Below are positions 35,486 to 44,277 of a DNA stretch of 64,000 nucleotides, piece after piece. This DNA is from an uncultured Eubacteriales bacterium (GTDB taxonomy: Bacteria; Bacillota; Clostridia; Oscillospirales; CAG-272). Location: assembly GCA_934447715.1 (NCBI GenBank), contig CAKSER010000007.1:1-64000 (forward strand). Reading direction: 5' to 3'. Below the pieces are notes generated by a model. The model was not told the DNA's origin. It made no database searches and saw only the letters and a list, made by a program, of their open reading frames with translations. How positions within the stretch are numbered: position 1 is the stretch's first letter; the number at the start of each line of letters is the position of its first letter. Both the position numbers and the translations under genes were made by a program.

Positions 35486-35917
35486 TTAGGTGTCCGAAAA
35501 ATCGAGCTCCTCGAACTCTTCCGATAAGTCCGCGTCCGCGCCCGCATCAGAGGATGTGTCCGGATTCGAGGCAGTGTCTGTATCCGCATTATCTTTTAAA
35601 TCAGTGTCAGGCTCTGCGCCTGCCATGTCCGGTTCTGTTTCCGTGTCCGGCTCCGGATTCGGGTCCGATTCGCCGGTCGAGCCGTCAGACAGCGAATCAG
35701 CATCGCCGCACAAACAACCGTCCTTCGGTTTTTTCGGCATGTTCATTACCGCGGAAAGCCCTGCGGCAACTGCCGAAATGACAAGACCCATGACTGTGTT
35801 TTTCATATAGTCGAAATTCTCCGGAGATGACGAAACAATATAAATCAGGTTGGCTGCGACATAACCGAGCGCTGCCTGAACAAAGGTTCTTGCCGCACGC
35901 TTCAGCATTTCTTTCAT
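35486..35917 (-). CDS. Holin-like small membrane protein with acidic tail
   Basis: 143 residues. Two membrane segments (about 11-30 and 40-57; ARTFVQAALGYVAANLIYIV and NTVMGLVISAVAAGLSAVM) resemble small phage-type holins of Clostridia. Residues 65-143 form a disordered Asp/Glu/Pro/Ser/Thr tail. It lies 67 bp downstream of an amidase gene on the same strand, the usual lysis pairing. No other phage genes are near. The holin call rests on topology and neighbourhood. Confidence 0.6.
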   Translation of the reverse strand: MKEMLKRAARTFVQAALGYVAANLIYIVSSSPENFDYMKNTVMGLVISAVAAGLSAVMNMPKKPKDGCLCGDADSLSDGSTGESDPNPEPDTETEPDMAGAEPDTDLKDNADTDTASNPDTSSDAGADADLSEEFEELDFSDT

Positions 35918-35984
35918 GTTTTTTCTGTCCTTTCTTTAATTTGCTTGTTATTTTTCCCTGCCGGATTAAGACAGGTTACGATTC

Positions 35985-37202
35985 TTATTTAGTAAGATTT
36001 GTGATATCCACCCAGGTGTTGATTCCGGTAAGAACGATTCCGCCCTTAACGCTCTGCTTCTTGCCGAGGAGAACGCAGGCTCTTCCGCCCTTGATAACCG
36101 GCTTGCCTTTGGATTCGGTCTGTGTGATTATGTGAATAAAATCGTTCTTTACCCAGTCCGGAATCGTCGAGCCGCCAGGATAGTAGACAAGCGCCTCCTT
36201 TTTGATTTTTACCGTGTCGCCGACCTTAAAGGCGCGCGTTTCGCTTTCCGGCTTCTTTTCTGCCTTTATATCCGACGGCGCAACCCAGCCGTATACCGAC
36301 GAATCGCCGGATTTGTCGGCAATCAGGTGGATCGGGTATATCTGATCCTTTTGCGGCGTTTTGATTACTCTTGTGACTGTTGCCCTGCCCGGCTTTGCAG
36401 GATGAGCTGCTGCACCTTTGTAGCTTGCCGTGTGATGCTCCTTTCCGACAAATAAAACCGTGTCTCCTACAGCAAGCCCGGATATATCCTGCTTTTCATC
36501 CTGCTTGCCGTCATTTTTGCTGCCGTTTTTGTCATCTGCTTTGTTATCTGTTTTACCGTCGGATTTTCCGGTGCCCGAATCACCCTTCTTTTCCTCATCG
36601 GTCTGCGTCGGAATCGTCTGATCCTTCTTTGGCTTAAGCCCGAGCACTTCGACGATCGAAATTGCCATTTCGTGCGCAATTTCCTTCGGGTTGTTGTAAA
36701 GATATCTGCAGGTGGGCTCGTAGGAGTGGAAGTTTGTTTCGATCAGCACCGGTGTGATTTTGAGCTTCTTCGGTTCTCTTAACTCTCCGTAGCCGTAGCC
36801 GTTAAACACCTGCATTCCGTCGATAAAGCTGTTTGCGCGGTTGGATTTGATGCTGCAGGCCGCGTCGAGCCTCTGCTGAATTGAGCGTGTAAGACGCTTG
36901 CTTAGCTCGTCACTGCCGTGATAATATCCGACGCAGCCGGTCGCATATGCACCGATTACACCGGAAGAATTGCTGTGAATTGCAATATAGACATCGGCAC
37001 CGACTTTTTTTGCCTCCTCCGGCCTCCCGGTATAGCTGCCGTTCTTGTCGAACACGGTCGGATATACCGGATTGCAGTCGTATTTTTTCAGCTCTGAGAT
37101 CAAAGCCTTTGCAATCGGCTCCATGAGCATCTTCTCTGTCACCTTGTCAATGCAGGTCTTGTTATACTGGTTTGACGGAGACAGATATATTGTTTTTCCC
37201 AT
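35985..37202 (-). CDS. N-acetylmuramoyl-L-alanine amidase (Amidase_3) with SH3-like repeats
   Basis: 405 residues, no signal peptide. Catalytic domain at about 1-205: VYIAIHSNSSG holds the second metal His and LIETNFHSYE the catalytic Glu. The first His site (usually GHGG) is replaced by SPSNQYNK, as in a clostridial amidase subgroup I recall. A Lys/Asp/Gly linker (about 210-250) leads to two SH3-like segments likely to bind the cell wall. It cleaves the amide linking the peptide stem to MurNAc. The lack of a signal peptide and a holin-like partner suggest endolysin-style release. Confidence 0.8.
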   Translation of the reverse strand: MGKTIYLSPSNQYNKTCIDKVTEKMLMEPIAKALISELKKYDCNPVYPTVFDKNGSYTGRPEEAKKVGADVYIAIHSNSSGVIGAYATGCVGYYHGSDELSKRLTRSIQQRLDAACSIKSNRANSFIDGMQVFNGYGYGELREPKKLKITPVLIETNFHSYEPTCRYLYNNPKEIAHEMAISIVEVLGLKPKKDQTIPTQTDEEKKGDSGTGKSDGKTDNKADDKNGSKNDGKQDEKQDISGLAVGDTVLFVGKEHHTASYKGAAAHPAKPGRATVTRVIKTPQKDQIYPIHLIADKSGDSSVYGWVAPSDIKAEKKPESETRAFKVGDTVKIKKEALVYYPGGSTIPDWVKNDFIHIITQTESKGKPVIKGGRACVLLGKKQSVKGGIVLTGINTWVDITNLTK

Positions 37203-37439
37203 AAAAATATCGTTTGTCCTTTCTTTGTAGTTTTTGTCCCTGTAAAAAAAGCTCTGCTTTTATAAGTGTATGCAGAACAAAAAAATATGTAAGTCAACCC
37301 GGGACAGGAGCAAAAAAACGCCGCACCGCTTTTCTGCTCCCGATAAAAGCATAATATAAAAAGAAAAAAATTTCGTCCCGGATTTTTTTCGCACACTTTG
37401 CAGCCGATTTTCACTTTTTTTGAAAATAACAAAATAATA
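37203..37439. other. Divergent spacer upstream of the amidase
   Basis: No gene seen. A hairpin formed by GGAGCA and TGCTCC (about 37305-37346), with a T/A-rich arm, lies about 100 nt upstream of the amidase start and could be part of its leader. Confidence 0.4.
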
Positions 37440-37468
37440 TTGAAAAAGAAGGGCGTGTTTGATATAAT
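37440..37468 (+). promoter_or_regulatory. Promoter of the gene at 37527
   Basis: TTGAAA (37440-37445), 17 bases, TATAAT (37463-37468). Confidence 0.8.
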
Positions 37469-37526
37469 TAAATGATGAAAAGCGGACGATCCGCCGAAAA
37501 AGAGATAAATATAAGGAGTAAATATA

Positions 37527-38369
37527 ATGAAGGATTTTAAAATTGGCTTGCAGCTGTACAGCGTAAAGAATGCACTTAATGCCGATTTTGAGGGAACACT
37601 GCGCAAGGTAAAGGGAATCGGCTACGATTATGTCGAATTTGCCGGAAACTACGGCGAAAAGTCCGCAGAGGAGCTTAAAAAGCTGCTTGACGATATCGGA
37701 CTTGAATGCATTTCAGTTCATCAGGGAATCGACCTTTTCAAGGAGCAGGGAGAGAAATTTGTAAAGTTTATAACCGATATCGGAGCAGAATACTCGGTTA
37801 TTCCGTGGTGGCCGGCAGAGCTCGGGTACGGAACCGAGAACTGGAAGGACACCGAGGAAAAGTTCAGATGGCTCGGCGGACTTGTCAAGGCGGGAGGTCT
37901 TAAATTCCTTTATCATAACCACGATTTCGAGTTTGCAAACACCTTTGACGGCAAGGTCGGATACGACTGCATGATGGATGCGCTTAAGGGCGTTATGGAT
38001 CCGGAGCTTGACACCTGCTGGATTCACTATGCCGGATATGACCCTGCGGAGTATATAAGAAAATATAAAGGAAGAGCGGAGATTATACATCTTAAGGACT
38101 TCTTCTGCAAGAAGCTCGGCGGAGGCCCGGTTTACGCACTTATCGATAGCAAGGGAGGAGAGGCTACAAAGGCGTCCACAAAGGAGGATAACGGCTTTGA
38201 ATACCGTCCGCTCGGAATGGGAATGCAGGATTTTGACAGCATCATTGCTGCCTGCGAGGATGTCGATGCAAAATATCTTGTTGTAGAGCAGGATGATACA
38301 GTCGGCAGAACCGAGCTCGAGGCTGTCGAGATCAGCAGAAAATTCTTAAAGGACAAATACGGACTGTAA
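37527..38369 (+). CDS. Sugar phosphate isomerase/epimerase (AP endonuclease 2-like TIM barrel)
   Basis: 280 residues. IGLQLYSVKNALNADFEGTL at the N-terminus, YHNHDFEF, the DTCWIHYAGYDP strand and EIIHLKDF are typical of the xylose-isomerase-like TIM-barrel group; the His, Glu and Asp residues would bind a divalent metal. The substrate is unknown; relatives act on inositol derivatives or keto-sugars. It has its own promoter and no metabolic neighbours, so context does not help. Confidence 0.85.
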   Translation: MKDFKIGLQLYSVKNALNADFEGTLRKVKGIGYDYVEFAGNYGEKSAEELKKLLDDIGLECISVHQGIDLFKEQGEKFVKFITDIGAEYSVIPWWPAELGYGTENWKDTEEKFRWLGGLVKAGGLKFLYHNHDFEFANTFDGKVGYDCMMDALKGVMDPELDTCWIHYAGYDPAEYIRKYKGRAEIIHLKDFFCKKLGGGPVYALIDSKGGEATKASTKEDNGFEYRPLGMGMQDFDSIIAACEDVDAKYLVVEQDDTVGRTELEAVEISRKFLKDKYGL

Positions 38370-38451
38370 TCGACCGAACACCGGTTCGGGACGCCGGCTC
38401 GTGGCATCGGCTCTCCGATAAAGCCGGTAAAGTCAGATAAATAATAAAAAT

Positions 38452-38501
38452 ACACCTCTTGGCAGACAGCAAAATCAGCTGAATGCTAAGAGGTGTTTTT
38501 T
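38452..38501. terminator. Bidirectional terminator between convergent genes
   Basis: ACACCTCTT (38452-38460) pairs with AAGAGGTGT (38488-38496), with A-rich and T-rich flanks on the two sides. Confidence 0.85.
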
Positions 38502-38552
38502 CATTTCAGATGGGAAAGTCACGGTTTAAAATGCTTTTTTGCGAGCTGAAAA

Positions 38553-39773
38553 TCACTCCGCATAAATTTTGATCAGCTCAAGCAGGATCTTTACCGATTT
38601 TTCCATTCCCTCAAGAGTAATATGCTCATACGGACCGTGGAAGGCGTGACCGCCCGTGCCGAGATTCGGGCAGGGCAGACCCATAAAGGTAAGAGACGCG
38701 CCGTCGGTGCCTCCGCGGATCGGCTCAACCGAGGGAACAAGACCGACTGCCTCTGTTGCTTTTCTCGCATTCTTTTCAAGATGGAGATTTTCCTCCTTTT
38801 TAAGGATGCACGCCATATTTTTGTACTGATCCTTAAGCGTCAGGCTGACAGAGCCGCTTCCGTATTTCTGTTTTATAACCGACTCGACATGTAAAAGCAT
38901 GCTCTTTCTGAATTCGAAGATTTTTTCGTCGTGGTCGCGGATTATATATTTAAGAACCGCCTTTTCGACATTTCCGTTCATCTCGCAAAGATGGAAGAAG
39001 CCCTCGCGGCCTTCGGTGCATTCGGGGCGGTCGGTTGACGGAAGCATCGAAATTATCTCGGCTGCGACAAGAGATGCGTTTATCATCTTGTTATTTGCAG
39101 AGCCCGGATGGACATTGAAGCCGTTTATTTCGAAAACGGCAGAGGCTGCATTGAAGTTCTCGCATTCGATCTCTCCCTCGGCTCCTCCGTCGAGCGTGTA
39201 TGCAAAATCCGCACCAAATGCCTTAAGATCGAAGCATGCCGTGCCCATTCCGATTTCCTCGTCGGGAGTGAAGGCGATGCATATTTTTCCGTGCGGCAGA
39301 TTTGAATTTATTATTTTCGAAACAGTGTCGAGAATGACCGCAATACCTGCCTTGTCATCAGCTCCTAAAAGTGTTTTTCCGTCGGTTGTTATAAGAGTTC
39401 TGCCCTTAAGTCCTGATAGATCGGAAAAATCCGATACCGAAAGAACGCGCCCGTTTCCGAGCTCGACATCCTTTCCGTCATAGTCCCTTATAATCTTCGG
39501 ATTTACATTGCAGCCGGAAAAGTCGGGAGATGTGTCCATGTGCGCGATAAAGCCGAGAGCCTTGTCGTTTTCGTGTCCGCTCGATGCCGGAAGATGGCCG
39601 TAAACATAGCAGTGCTCGTCAACATACGCGTCCTCAATCCCGATTTCCTTCATGTCGTTTACAATAACCCTTGCAAGGTCAAACTGCTTTAATGTCGACG
39701 GCGTGCCCTTGCCCTCCGGATCGCTCTGCGTATCGATTTTTACATATTTCAGAAATCTTTCAAGAATATCCAT
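38553..39773 (-). CDS. pepT: Peptidase T (tripeptide aminopeptidase)
   Basis: 406 residues, M20 family. AHMDTSPDFSG, GADDKAGIA, FTPDEEIGMG and the late GTGGHAFHGPYE supply the two-zinc site and catalytic Glu, and RGGTDGASLTFMG is typical of PepT. It removes N-terminal residues from tripeptides in the cytoplasm. Transcribed alone. Confidence 0.95.
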   Translation of the reverse strand: MDILERFLKYVKIDTQSDPEGKGTPSTLKQFDLARVIVNDMKEIGIEDAYVDEHCYVYGHLPASSGHENDKALGFIAHMDTSPDFSGCNVNPKIIRDYDGKDVELGNGRVLSVSDFSDLSGLKGRTLITTDGKTLLGADDKAGIAVILDTVSKIINSNLPHGKICIAFTPDEEIGMGTACFDLKAFGADFAYTLDGGAEGEIECENFNAASAVFEINGFNVHPGSANNKMINASLVAAEIISMLPSTDRPECTEGREGFFHLCEMNGNVEKAVLKYIIRDHDEKIFEFRKSMLLHVESVIKQKYGSGSVSLTLKDQYKNMACILKKEENLHLEKNARKATEAVGLVPSVEPIRGGTDGASLTFMGLPCPNLGTGGHAFHGPYEHITLEGMEKSVKILLELIKIYAE

Positions 39774-39886
39774 TTTTATCTGCCCCGAAATCCGGAGCGC
39801 TCCTTTTTTAAATTTGCTTTTGTTCTGCCTTAGTATCGGTCTGCCTTTTTAATAAAATGCATGCTTAATCTTAGGCTGTCCGGACC

Positions 39887-40963
39887 TTAACCGATATAAA
39901 CCGGGTTGTTCGGGTCCGGATCGGTCGGGTCCCAGCCTCTGTTCGGGCTTGTTACGTCGATTCGCGGCGGAACAGGCTTTTCAAGCGGCTCGGGATCGGC
40001 AGAATCGTAAATTATAACGGTTGTTCCCTCCGGGACGTTGTCGTATATCCACTTTGTGTCCTTTACAAGCAGACGGACGCAGCCGAGCGACGCAGGCTCG
40101 CCTAATTTGTTGAATTCTTCGTATTCAATGTCGTTCTTGTTCTGCGTATAGTAGGGAACCGAGTGGAAAACAATGTCCTTTACGATTCTTGTGATATATT
40201 GCCCCTGTACCCCTCCGTAGAGCGGAAGCCATTCGTATTTGTAGGTCGTGTTGAAGATTCCGCAGGGGGTGTTGTCGTTGAGTCCGACAGAGCATACCAT
40301 TGCCTTTGACGGAACGGTAAATTCGCCGCTTTCATCCTTTTCATATACAATGACAATATTCTGTAAACGGTTTACCTTGATGAGGTAAGGGCTTTTGTAA
40401 TTATATTCCGGAGCCTTTGCTGTCGTATAGTCAGCATAGCAGTAGCCGCGGTCGCTGCCGCTGTTTATAATGTACCAGTCGCCGCTCTTGCCGATGACCG
40501 TTACAGCCTCATGGTTGTAAAGCGTGTCGATCTTTTTGTAGGATGTCGACGGGCCGGTTCTGACGTTTAAGGAGTTTGAGGTGACATATACCGTAAACGG
40601 CTCGGCATAGGTGATTTCGTCAGGCTCATTTGGCTCATCGTTGTTTTTCTCCGATGTTGTCGTGTCCGGAGCTTTTGTTTCCTGAGCCTTGGTTGTGTCG
40701 GTTGTCTGCTGCGGCTTTTCGGTCTGCGGATCGGTTGCTTTGTCTGTAGTTTCCGGGGCTTCCGATGTGCCGTCACTGCTTTCCGTAACGCTTTCCGCAA
40801 CGCTTTCAGACTCGCCGCTGCTTTCGGCTTCCGGCTCCTTTGAGCTTTCTTCTGTTCTGCTTTCCTCGGGATTCGGCTTTTCATCCTTTGCACAGGAGAA
40901 AAGGCAGAGCGACGAGGACAGCATAAATAAAACCGTAAGTATTAAACTGTATGCTTTTTTCAT
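39887..40963 (-). CDS. L,D-transpeptidase (YkuD) lipoprotein with SH3b domain
   Basis: 358 residues from the ATG at 40963, which has GGAGG 7 bases upstream; a longer frame adds 16 residues with no ribosome site. Lipobox LFSC follows the signal sequence, then a Glu/Ser/Thr-rich linker (about 25-115), an SH3b domain (SLNVRTGPSTSYKKI onward) and a YkuD catalytic domain with FHSVPYY and ASLGCVRL (catalytic Cys). It should form 3-3 cross-links or attach groups to peptidoglycan. A Pro-rich tail ends the protein. Confidence 0.88.
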   Translation of the reverse strand: MKKAYSLILTVLFMLSSSLCLFSCAKDEKPNPEESRTEESSKEPEAESSGESESVAESVTESSDGTSEAPETTDKATDPQTEKPQQTTDTTKAQETKAPDTTTSEKNNDEPNEPDEITYAEPFTVYVTSNSLNVRTGPSTSYKKIDTLYNHEAVTVIGKSGDWYIINSGSDRGYCYADYTTAKAPEYNYKSPYLIKVNRLQNIVIVYEKDESGEFTVPSKAMVCSVGLNDNTPCGIFNTTYKYEWLPLYGGVQGQYITRIVKDIVFHSVPYYTQNKNDIEYEEFNKLGEPASLGCVRLLVKDTKWIYDNVPEGTTVIIYDSADPEPLEKPVPPRIDVTSPNRGWDPTDPDPNNPVYIG

Positions 40964-41153
40964 TATAAGACCTCCGTTAAATCCGCACAGCTTTTTTGAT
41001 AGGCGGACCATTAAGCTAATTATAGTTTATATTATTAAAATATGCAAGTGGATCGGCTAAAAAAGCATGCCCGGGGTTGACGTATTCGGTATTTGTATTT
41101 AAATATTGATAATAAAGAAAATATACCGCGAAAAAGAAAGCAGGAGAGAAAAA

Positions 41154-41228
41154 ATGCCGTTATTCCGAGTAAACGATGAAATGACCCATGTTGACAGCCC
41201 GTACGCGGCAAAACAGAGAGCCGGATAA
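41154..41228 (+). CDS. Possible 24-residue small protein
   Basis: MPLFRVNDEMTHVDSPYAAK followed by QRAG is encoded behind a good ribosome site (CAGGAGAG). A TTGACG hexamer about 90 bp upstream (41077-41082) with A/T-rich sequence beyond could be its promoter. A GGAGC-ATGC-GCTCC hairpin with a T-run (41357-41387) could end it. I do not recognise the peptide; it could be a chance frame. Confidence 0.3.
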   Translation: MPLFRVNDEMTHVDSPYAAKQRAG

Positions 41229-41482
41229 GGATGAGCTTCCGACACATACGAGGAAAGCAAAAAACTGCTCCCCAGACCTATCCGGGACGGGCATGAAGAT
41301 ACGATCGGGGAAAACAGATTTGCTTAGTATGTTCTGCCTTGAACTAAACACAACCCTCGGAGCATGCGCTCCGTGGAGAGCTTTTTTATCCCCATCCTGC
41401 ACGCTTTTGCTGTTACAATACCGGAAAGTAAAGCACTTTTGTAAAAACATTGTGAAGCCGCTTTTGCTTTATGAAAAAATCC
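41229..41482. other. Intergenic stretch before ylxM
   Basis: No credible gene on either strand. It includes the hairpin CGGAGC-ATGC-GCTCCG (41358-41373) with a nearby T-run. Confidence 0.45.
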
Positions 41483-41511
41483 TTGACAAATATAAATCGG
41501 TATGGTATACT
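41483..41511 (+). promoter_or_regulatory. Promoter of the ylxM-ffh-rpsP operon
   Basis: TTGACA (41483-41488), 17 bases, TATACT (41506-41511). Confidence 0.88.
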
Positions 41512-41569
41512 CAATAGGCTGCGATGTAAACAGAATCGCTTTACACCGAAAAAACAGGATAAAACGCGG

Positions 41570-41695
41570 AGTTGCGCGGAAAATCGCGCGGATGTGCAGA
41601 AAAACGTGTGAGCATGCAAAAAAACACGGAGATCGCAAATAAGCGCCGAGCAACTTAAAAACGCGAGGATACATAAAAAAACAAAAAAACGGGGG
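41570..41695 (+). repeat. Leader with about seven phased A-tract/GC repeats
   Basis: Units of about 18-20 nt each begin with an A-run and continue with CGCGGAG-like sequence (for example aaaacgcggagttgcgcgg, aaaatcgcgcggatgtgcag, aaaaacgcgaggatacat). It lies entirely in the transcribed leader of ylxM. Confidence 0.55.
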
Positions 41696-41703
41696 TGCCC
41701 GTG

Positions 41704-42051
41704 ATGAACAGAGAAAAGGATCTGAATATGCCGCTGCTGCTCGATTTTTACGGCGATATGCTTACCAAAGAGCAGAGAGAGGCGATGGATTACTTTTATA
41801 ACGACGATCTGTCGCTTGCAGAGATATCCGAGACGATCGGAATCACAAGGCAGGGCGTCCGGAACAGGATTTTGAAGGGCAGAGAGCTTATAACCGAGCT
41901 TGAAAGCAATCTCGGGCTTGCAAAAAGATTTTCCGAGATCAAAAAGACGCTCGACAAAATCAACTCGATGCTCGATACCGTAAAAACCGCCGACGCGGAA
42001 AGCAACGAAAAGATAGACGAGATAAGAGCTCTTGTTCTGAGTCTCAAATAA
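41704..42051 (+). CDS. ylxM: YlxM/p13-like DNA-binding protein
   Basis: 115 residues with an HTH resembling sigma region 4 (LSLAEISETIGITRQGVRNRI). The ATG at 41704 is 6 bases from GGGGGTG; GTGs at 41695 and 41701 are alternatives. It nearly always precedes ffh in Firmicutes and is thought to modulate SRP function or expression. Confidence 0.9.
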   Translation: MNREKDLNMPLLLDFYGDMLTKEQREAMDYFYNDDLSLAEISETIGITRQGVRNRILKGRELITELESNLGLAKRFSEIKKTLDKINSMLDTVKTADAESNEKIDEIRALVLSLK

Positions 42052-42114
42052 GATCCGGATCGACCGGAAAACAGATATAATATTAAGATGAGAAGCTAAA
42101 AGGAGGAATCAGTT

Positions 42115-43458
42115 ATGCCGATGTTTCAGAGCCTGGTGGAAAAGATGAACAATGCGTTCAAGCGCTTTAAAAACAAAGGCAAGCTGTCCGAGGCGGACGT
42201 CAAGGAGGGAATGCGCGAGATCAAGCTCGCACTTCTCGAGGCGGATGTCAACTTCAAGGTCGCAAAGGACTTTACAAAGATCTGCACGGAAAGAGCGGTA
42301 GGCGCAGATGTGCTCGAGAGCCTCGTTCCGGCACAGCAGATTGTCAAGATCGTAAACGAGGAGCTTGTAAATATCATGGGAGGAGAGCAGGCAAAGCTCT
42401 CTATCTCGTCAAGGCCGCCCACGGTTATAATGATGGTGGGTCTTCAGGGAGCCGGAAAGACGACCCATTGCGGAAAGCTCGCGCTGAGCCTTAAAAAGCA
42501 GGGCAAGCGTCCGCTGCTTGTCGCGTGCGACGTATACAGACCGGCTGCAATCAAGCAGCTTCAGGTTGTAGGAGAAAAGATCGATGTTCCGGTATACGCT
42601 CTGGGAGCGGAAATGTCGCCTGTCGATATCTCAAAGGCGGCGGTCGACAACGCAATCAAGCACGGAAACGATATTGTTATAATCGATACCGCAGGACGCC
42701 TTCATGTCGATGAGGCGATGATGCAGGAGCTTCAGGATATCAAGAAAGCAGTCGAACCGAAGGAAATCCTGCTTGTTGTGGATGCTATGACCGGACAGGA
42801 TGCGGTAAATGTTGCGCAGACCTTCAATGAGCTGCTCGATATCACCGGAGTTATTCTTACCAAGCTTGACGGAGACACAAGAGGCGGAGCCGCGCTTTCT
42901 GTCAAATATATAACCGGAAAGCCGATCAAATATGTCGGAATGGGCGAGAAAATGGACGCACTCGAGCCGTTTTACCCCGACCGGATGGCGTCGCGAATCC
43001 TCGGAATGGGGGATGTGCTTTCACTGATCGAAAAGGCGGAGCAGGCATACGACGAAAAGCAGGCGGCAGAGCTTGAAAAGAAGATCAGACAGTCGACCTT
43101 TACTCTTTCCGACTATCTCGATCAGTTCAGGCAGATTAAGAAGATGGGCTCGGTCAAGGATCTGCTCGGAATGATGCCTGGAGTAAATGCTTCGAAGCTG
43201 AGCGATGCATCAATCGACGAAAAGCAGATCGACCGCATGGAGGCAATCATTCTTTCGATGACACAGAAGGAAAGAGATAAGCCCTCGATAATCTCCGCAT
43301 CGAGAAGAAGGAGAATCGCGCAGGGAAGCGGAACCAAGGTAGAGGATGTCAACAGGCTGCTCAAGCAGTTTGACAGCACCTGCAAGATGATGAAGCAGCT
43401 TTCGGGCGGCAACATGAAAAAGATGATGAGAAAAGGCAAATTCAAAATGCCTTTCTGA
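42115..43458 (+). CDS. ffh: Signal recognition particle protein Ffh
   Basis: 447 residues: N domain, GTPase G domain ([41 protein letters not shown]) and Met-rich M domain ([10 protein letters not shown] ... [14 protein letters not shown]). With SRP RNA it binds signal sequences on ribosomes. Good AGGAGG site. Confidence 0.97.
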   Translation: MPMFQSLVEKMNNAFKRFKNKGKLSEADVKEGMREIKLALLEADVNFKVAKDFTKICTERAVGADVLESLVPAQQIVKIVNEELVNIMGGEQAKLSISSRPPTVIMMVGLQGAGKTTHCGKLALSLKKQGKRPLLVACDVYRPAAIKQLQVVGEKIDVPVYALGAEMSPVDISKAAVDNAIKHGNDIVIIDTAGRLHVDEAMMQELQDIKKAVEPKEILLVVDAMTGQDAVNVAQTFNELLDITGVILTKLDGDTRGGAALSVKYITGKPIKYVGMGEKMDALEPFYPDRMASRILGMGDVLSLIEKAEQAYDEKQAAELEKKIRQSTFTLSDYLDQFRQIKKMGSVKDLLGMMPGVNASKLSDASIDEKQIDRMEAIILSMTQKERDKPSIISASRRRRIAQGSGTKVEDVNRLLKQFDSTCKMMKQLSGGNMKKMMRKGKFKMPF

Positions 43459-43517
43459 ATCAATATAAATCACCTAACGGTAAAAAATTATTTAAAATAT
43501 TTTCGGAGGAAAAGAAA

Positions 43518-43763
43518 ATGGCAGTTAAAATCAGACTTAAGAGAATGGGCGCAAAGAAGGCTCCCTTCTACCGCATTGTTGTAGCAGATTCCAGATCGCC
43601 GAGAGACGGCCGCTTTGTAGAGCAGATCGGCTACTATAACCCCCTTACCGATCCGGCAGACGTTAAGATCGACGCGGATAAGGCAAAGGAATGGATCAAG
43701 AACGGAGCACAGCCCACCGAGACTGTAAAGGCTCTTCTTAAGAAACAGAACATCATAGGGTAA
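43518..43763 (+). CDS. rpsP: 30S ribosomal protein S16
   Basis: 81 residues ([20 protein letters not shown], then GYYNPLTDP). It needs 30S assembly context; conserved neighbour of ffh. Confidence 0.98.
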   Translation: MAVKIRLKRMGAKKAPFYRIVVADSRSPRDGRFVEQIGYYNPLTDPADVKIDADKAKEWIKNGAQPTETVKALLKKQNIIG

Positions 43764-43769
43764 TTTACC

Positions 43770-44006
43770 ATGGCAGATCTGAAAAAGCTGCTGCGTGACA
43801 TTGCCGGATCGATAGTCGAGTATCCGGATCAGGTTTCGATTGAGGAAAAGGAGCAGGGAGATGAGATCATCTTCACGCTTCATGTTGCCGAATCCGACAT
43901 GGGAAGGGTTATCGGCAGACACGGAAAGAACGCAAGGTGCATCCGCACCCTGATGAAAACCGCTGCCGGCACGATGAATAAGAAGGTCACGGTAGATATT
44001 GACTGA
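43770..44006 (+). CDS. khpA: KH-domain RNA-binding protein KhpA
   Basis: 78 residues, one KH domain with the GRVIGRHGKNARCIRTLMK loop. It binds RNA and works with KhpB/Jag in Gram-positives, linked to cell elongation and RNA stability. It follows rpsP by 6 bp. The usual rimM-trmD-rplS do not follow. Confidence 0.93.
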   Translation: MADLKKLLRDIAGSIVEYPDQVSIEEKEQGDEIIFTLHVAESDMGRVIGRHGKNARCIRTLMKTAAGTMNKKVTVDID

Positions 44007-44014
44007 TTTGAAAG

Positions 44015-44043
44015 CCTCCGATTCAAAGCGAATCGGAGGTTTT
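44015..44043 (+). terminator. Terminator after khpA
   Basis: CCTCCGATTC (44015-44024) pairs with GAATCGGAGG (44030-44039), a perfect 10-bp stem, followed by TTTTG. Confidence 0.88.
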
Positions 44044-44169
44044 GCTTTTTGCCGCTTGTAAAAGCATGTAAAGCTAGGAATGCAAAGTAACAGAATTCGG
44101 CATGAGGCATAGAATAATATCAGAAGCCCGGTAGCACGGGCTGAAAATTAAAAAAACGGAGGACCGATA

Positions 44170-44277
44170 ATGGGCTGCCTTTGCAATATTTTTGATGAAG
44201 ACAACATCTGGATCATCATTCTGATACTCATCGTGCTCTTTGCATTCTGCAACAACGACGGCTGCTGCTGCAGCTAA
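44170..44277 (+). CDS. 35-residue Cys-rich single-pass miniprotein
   Basis: MGCLCNIFDEDNIWIIILIL, then IVLFAFCNNDGCCCS. A GGAGG site lies 7 bases upstream. One hydrophobic helix is flanked by six Cys, three of them consecutive near the end. Similar tiny membrane proteins occur in Clostridia without known function; metal or redox binding at the membrane is a guess. It lies between the khpA terminator and prmA. Confidence 0.65.
   Translation: MGCLCNIFDEDNIWIIILILIVLFAFCNNDGCCCS

Noticed and set aside
41188..41517. 109-residue frame in the spacer before ylxM
   Set aside because: No ribosome site, and it runs through the ylxM promoter; unlikely to be coding.
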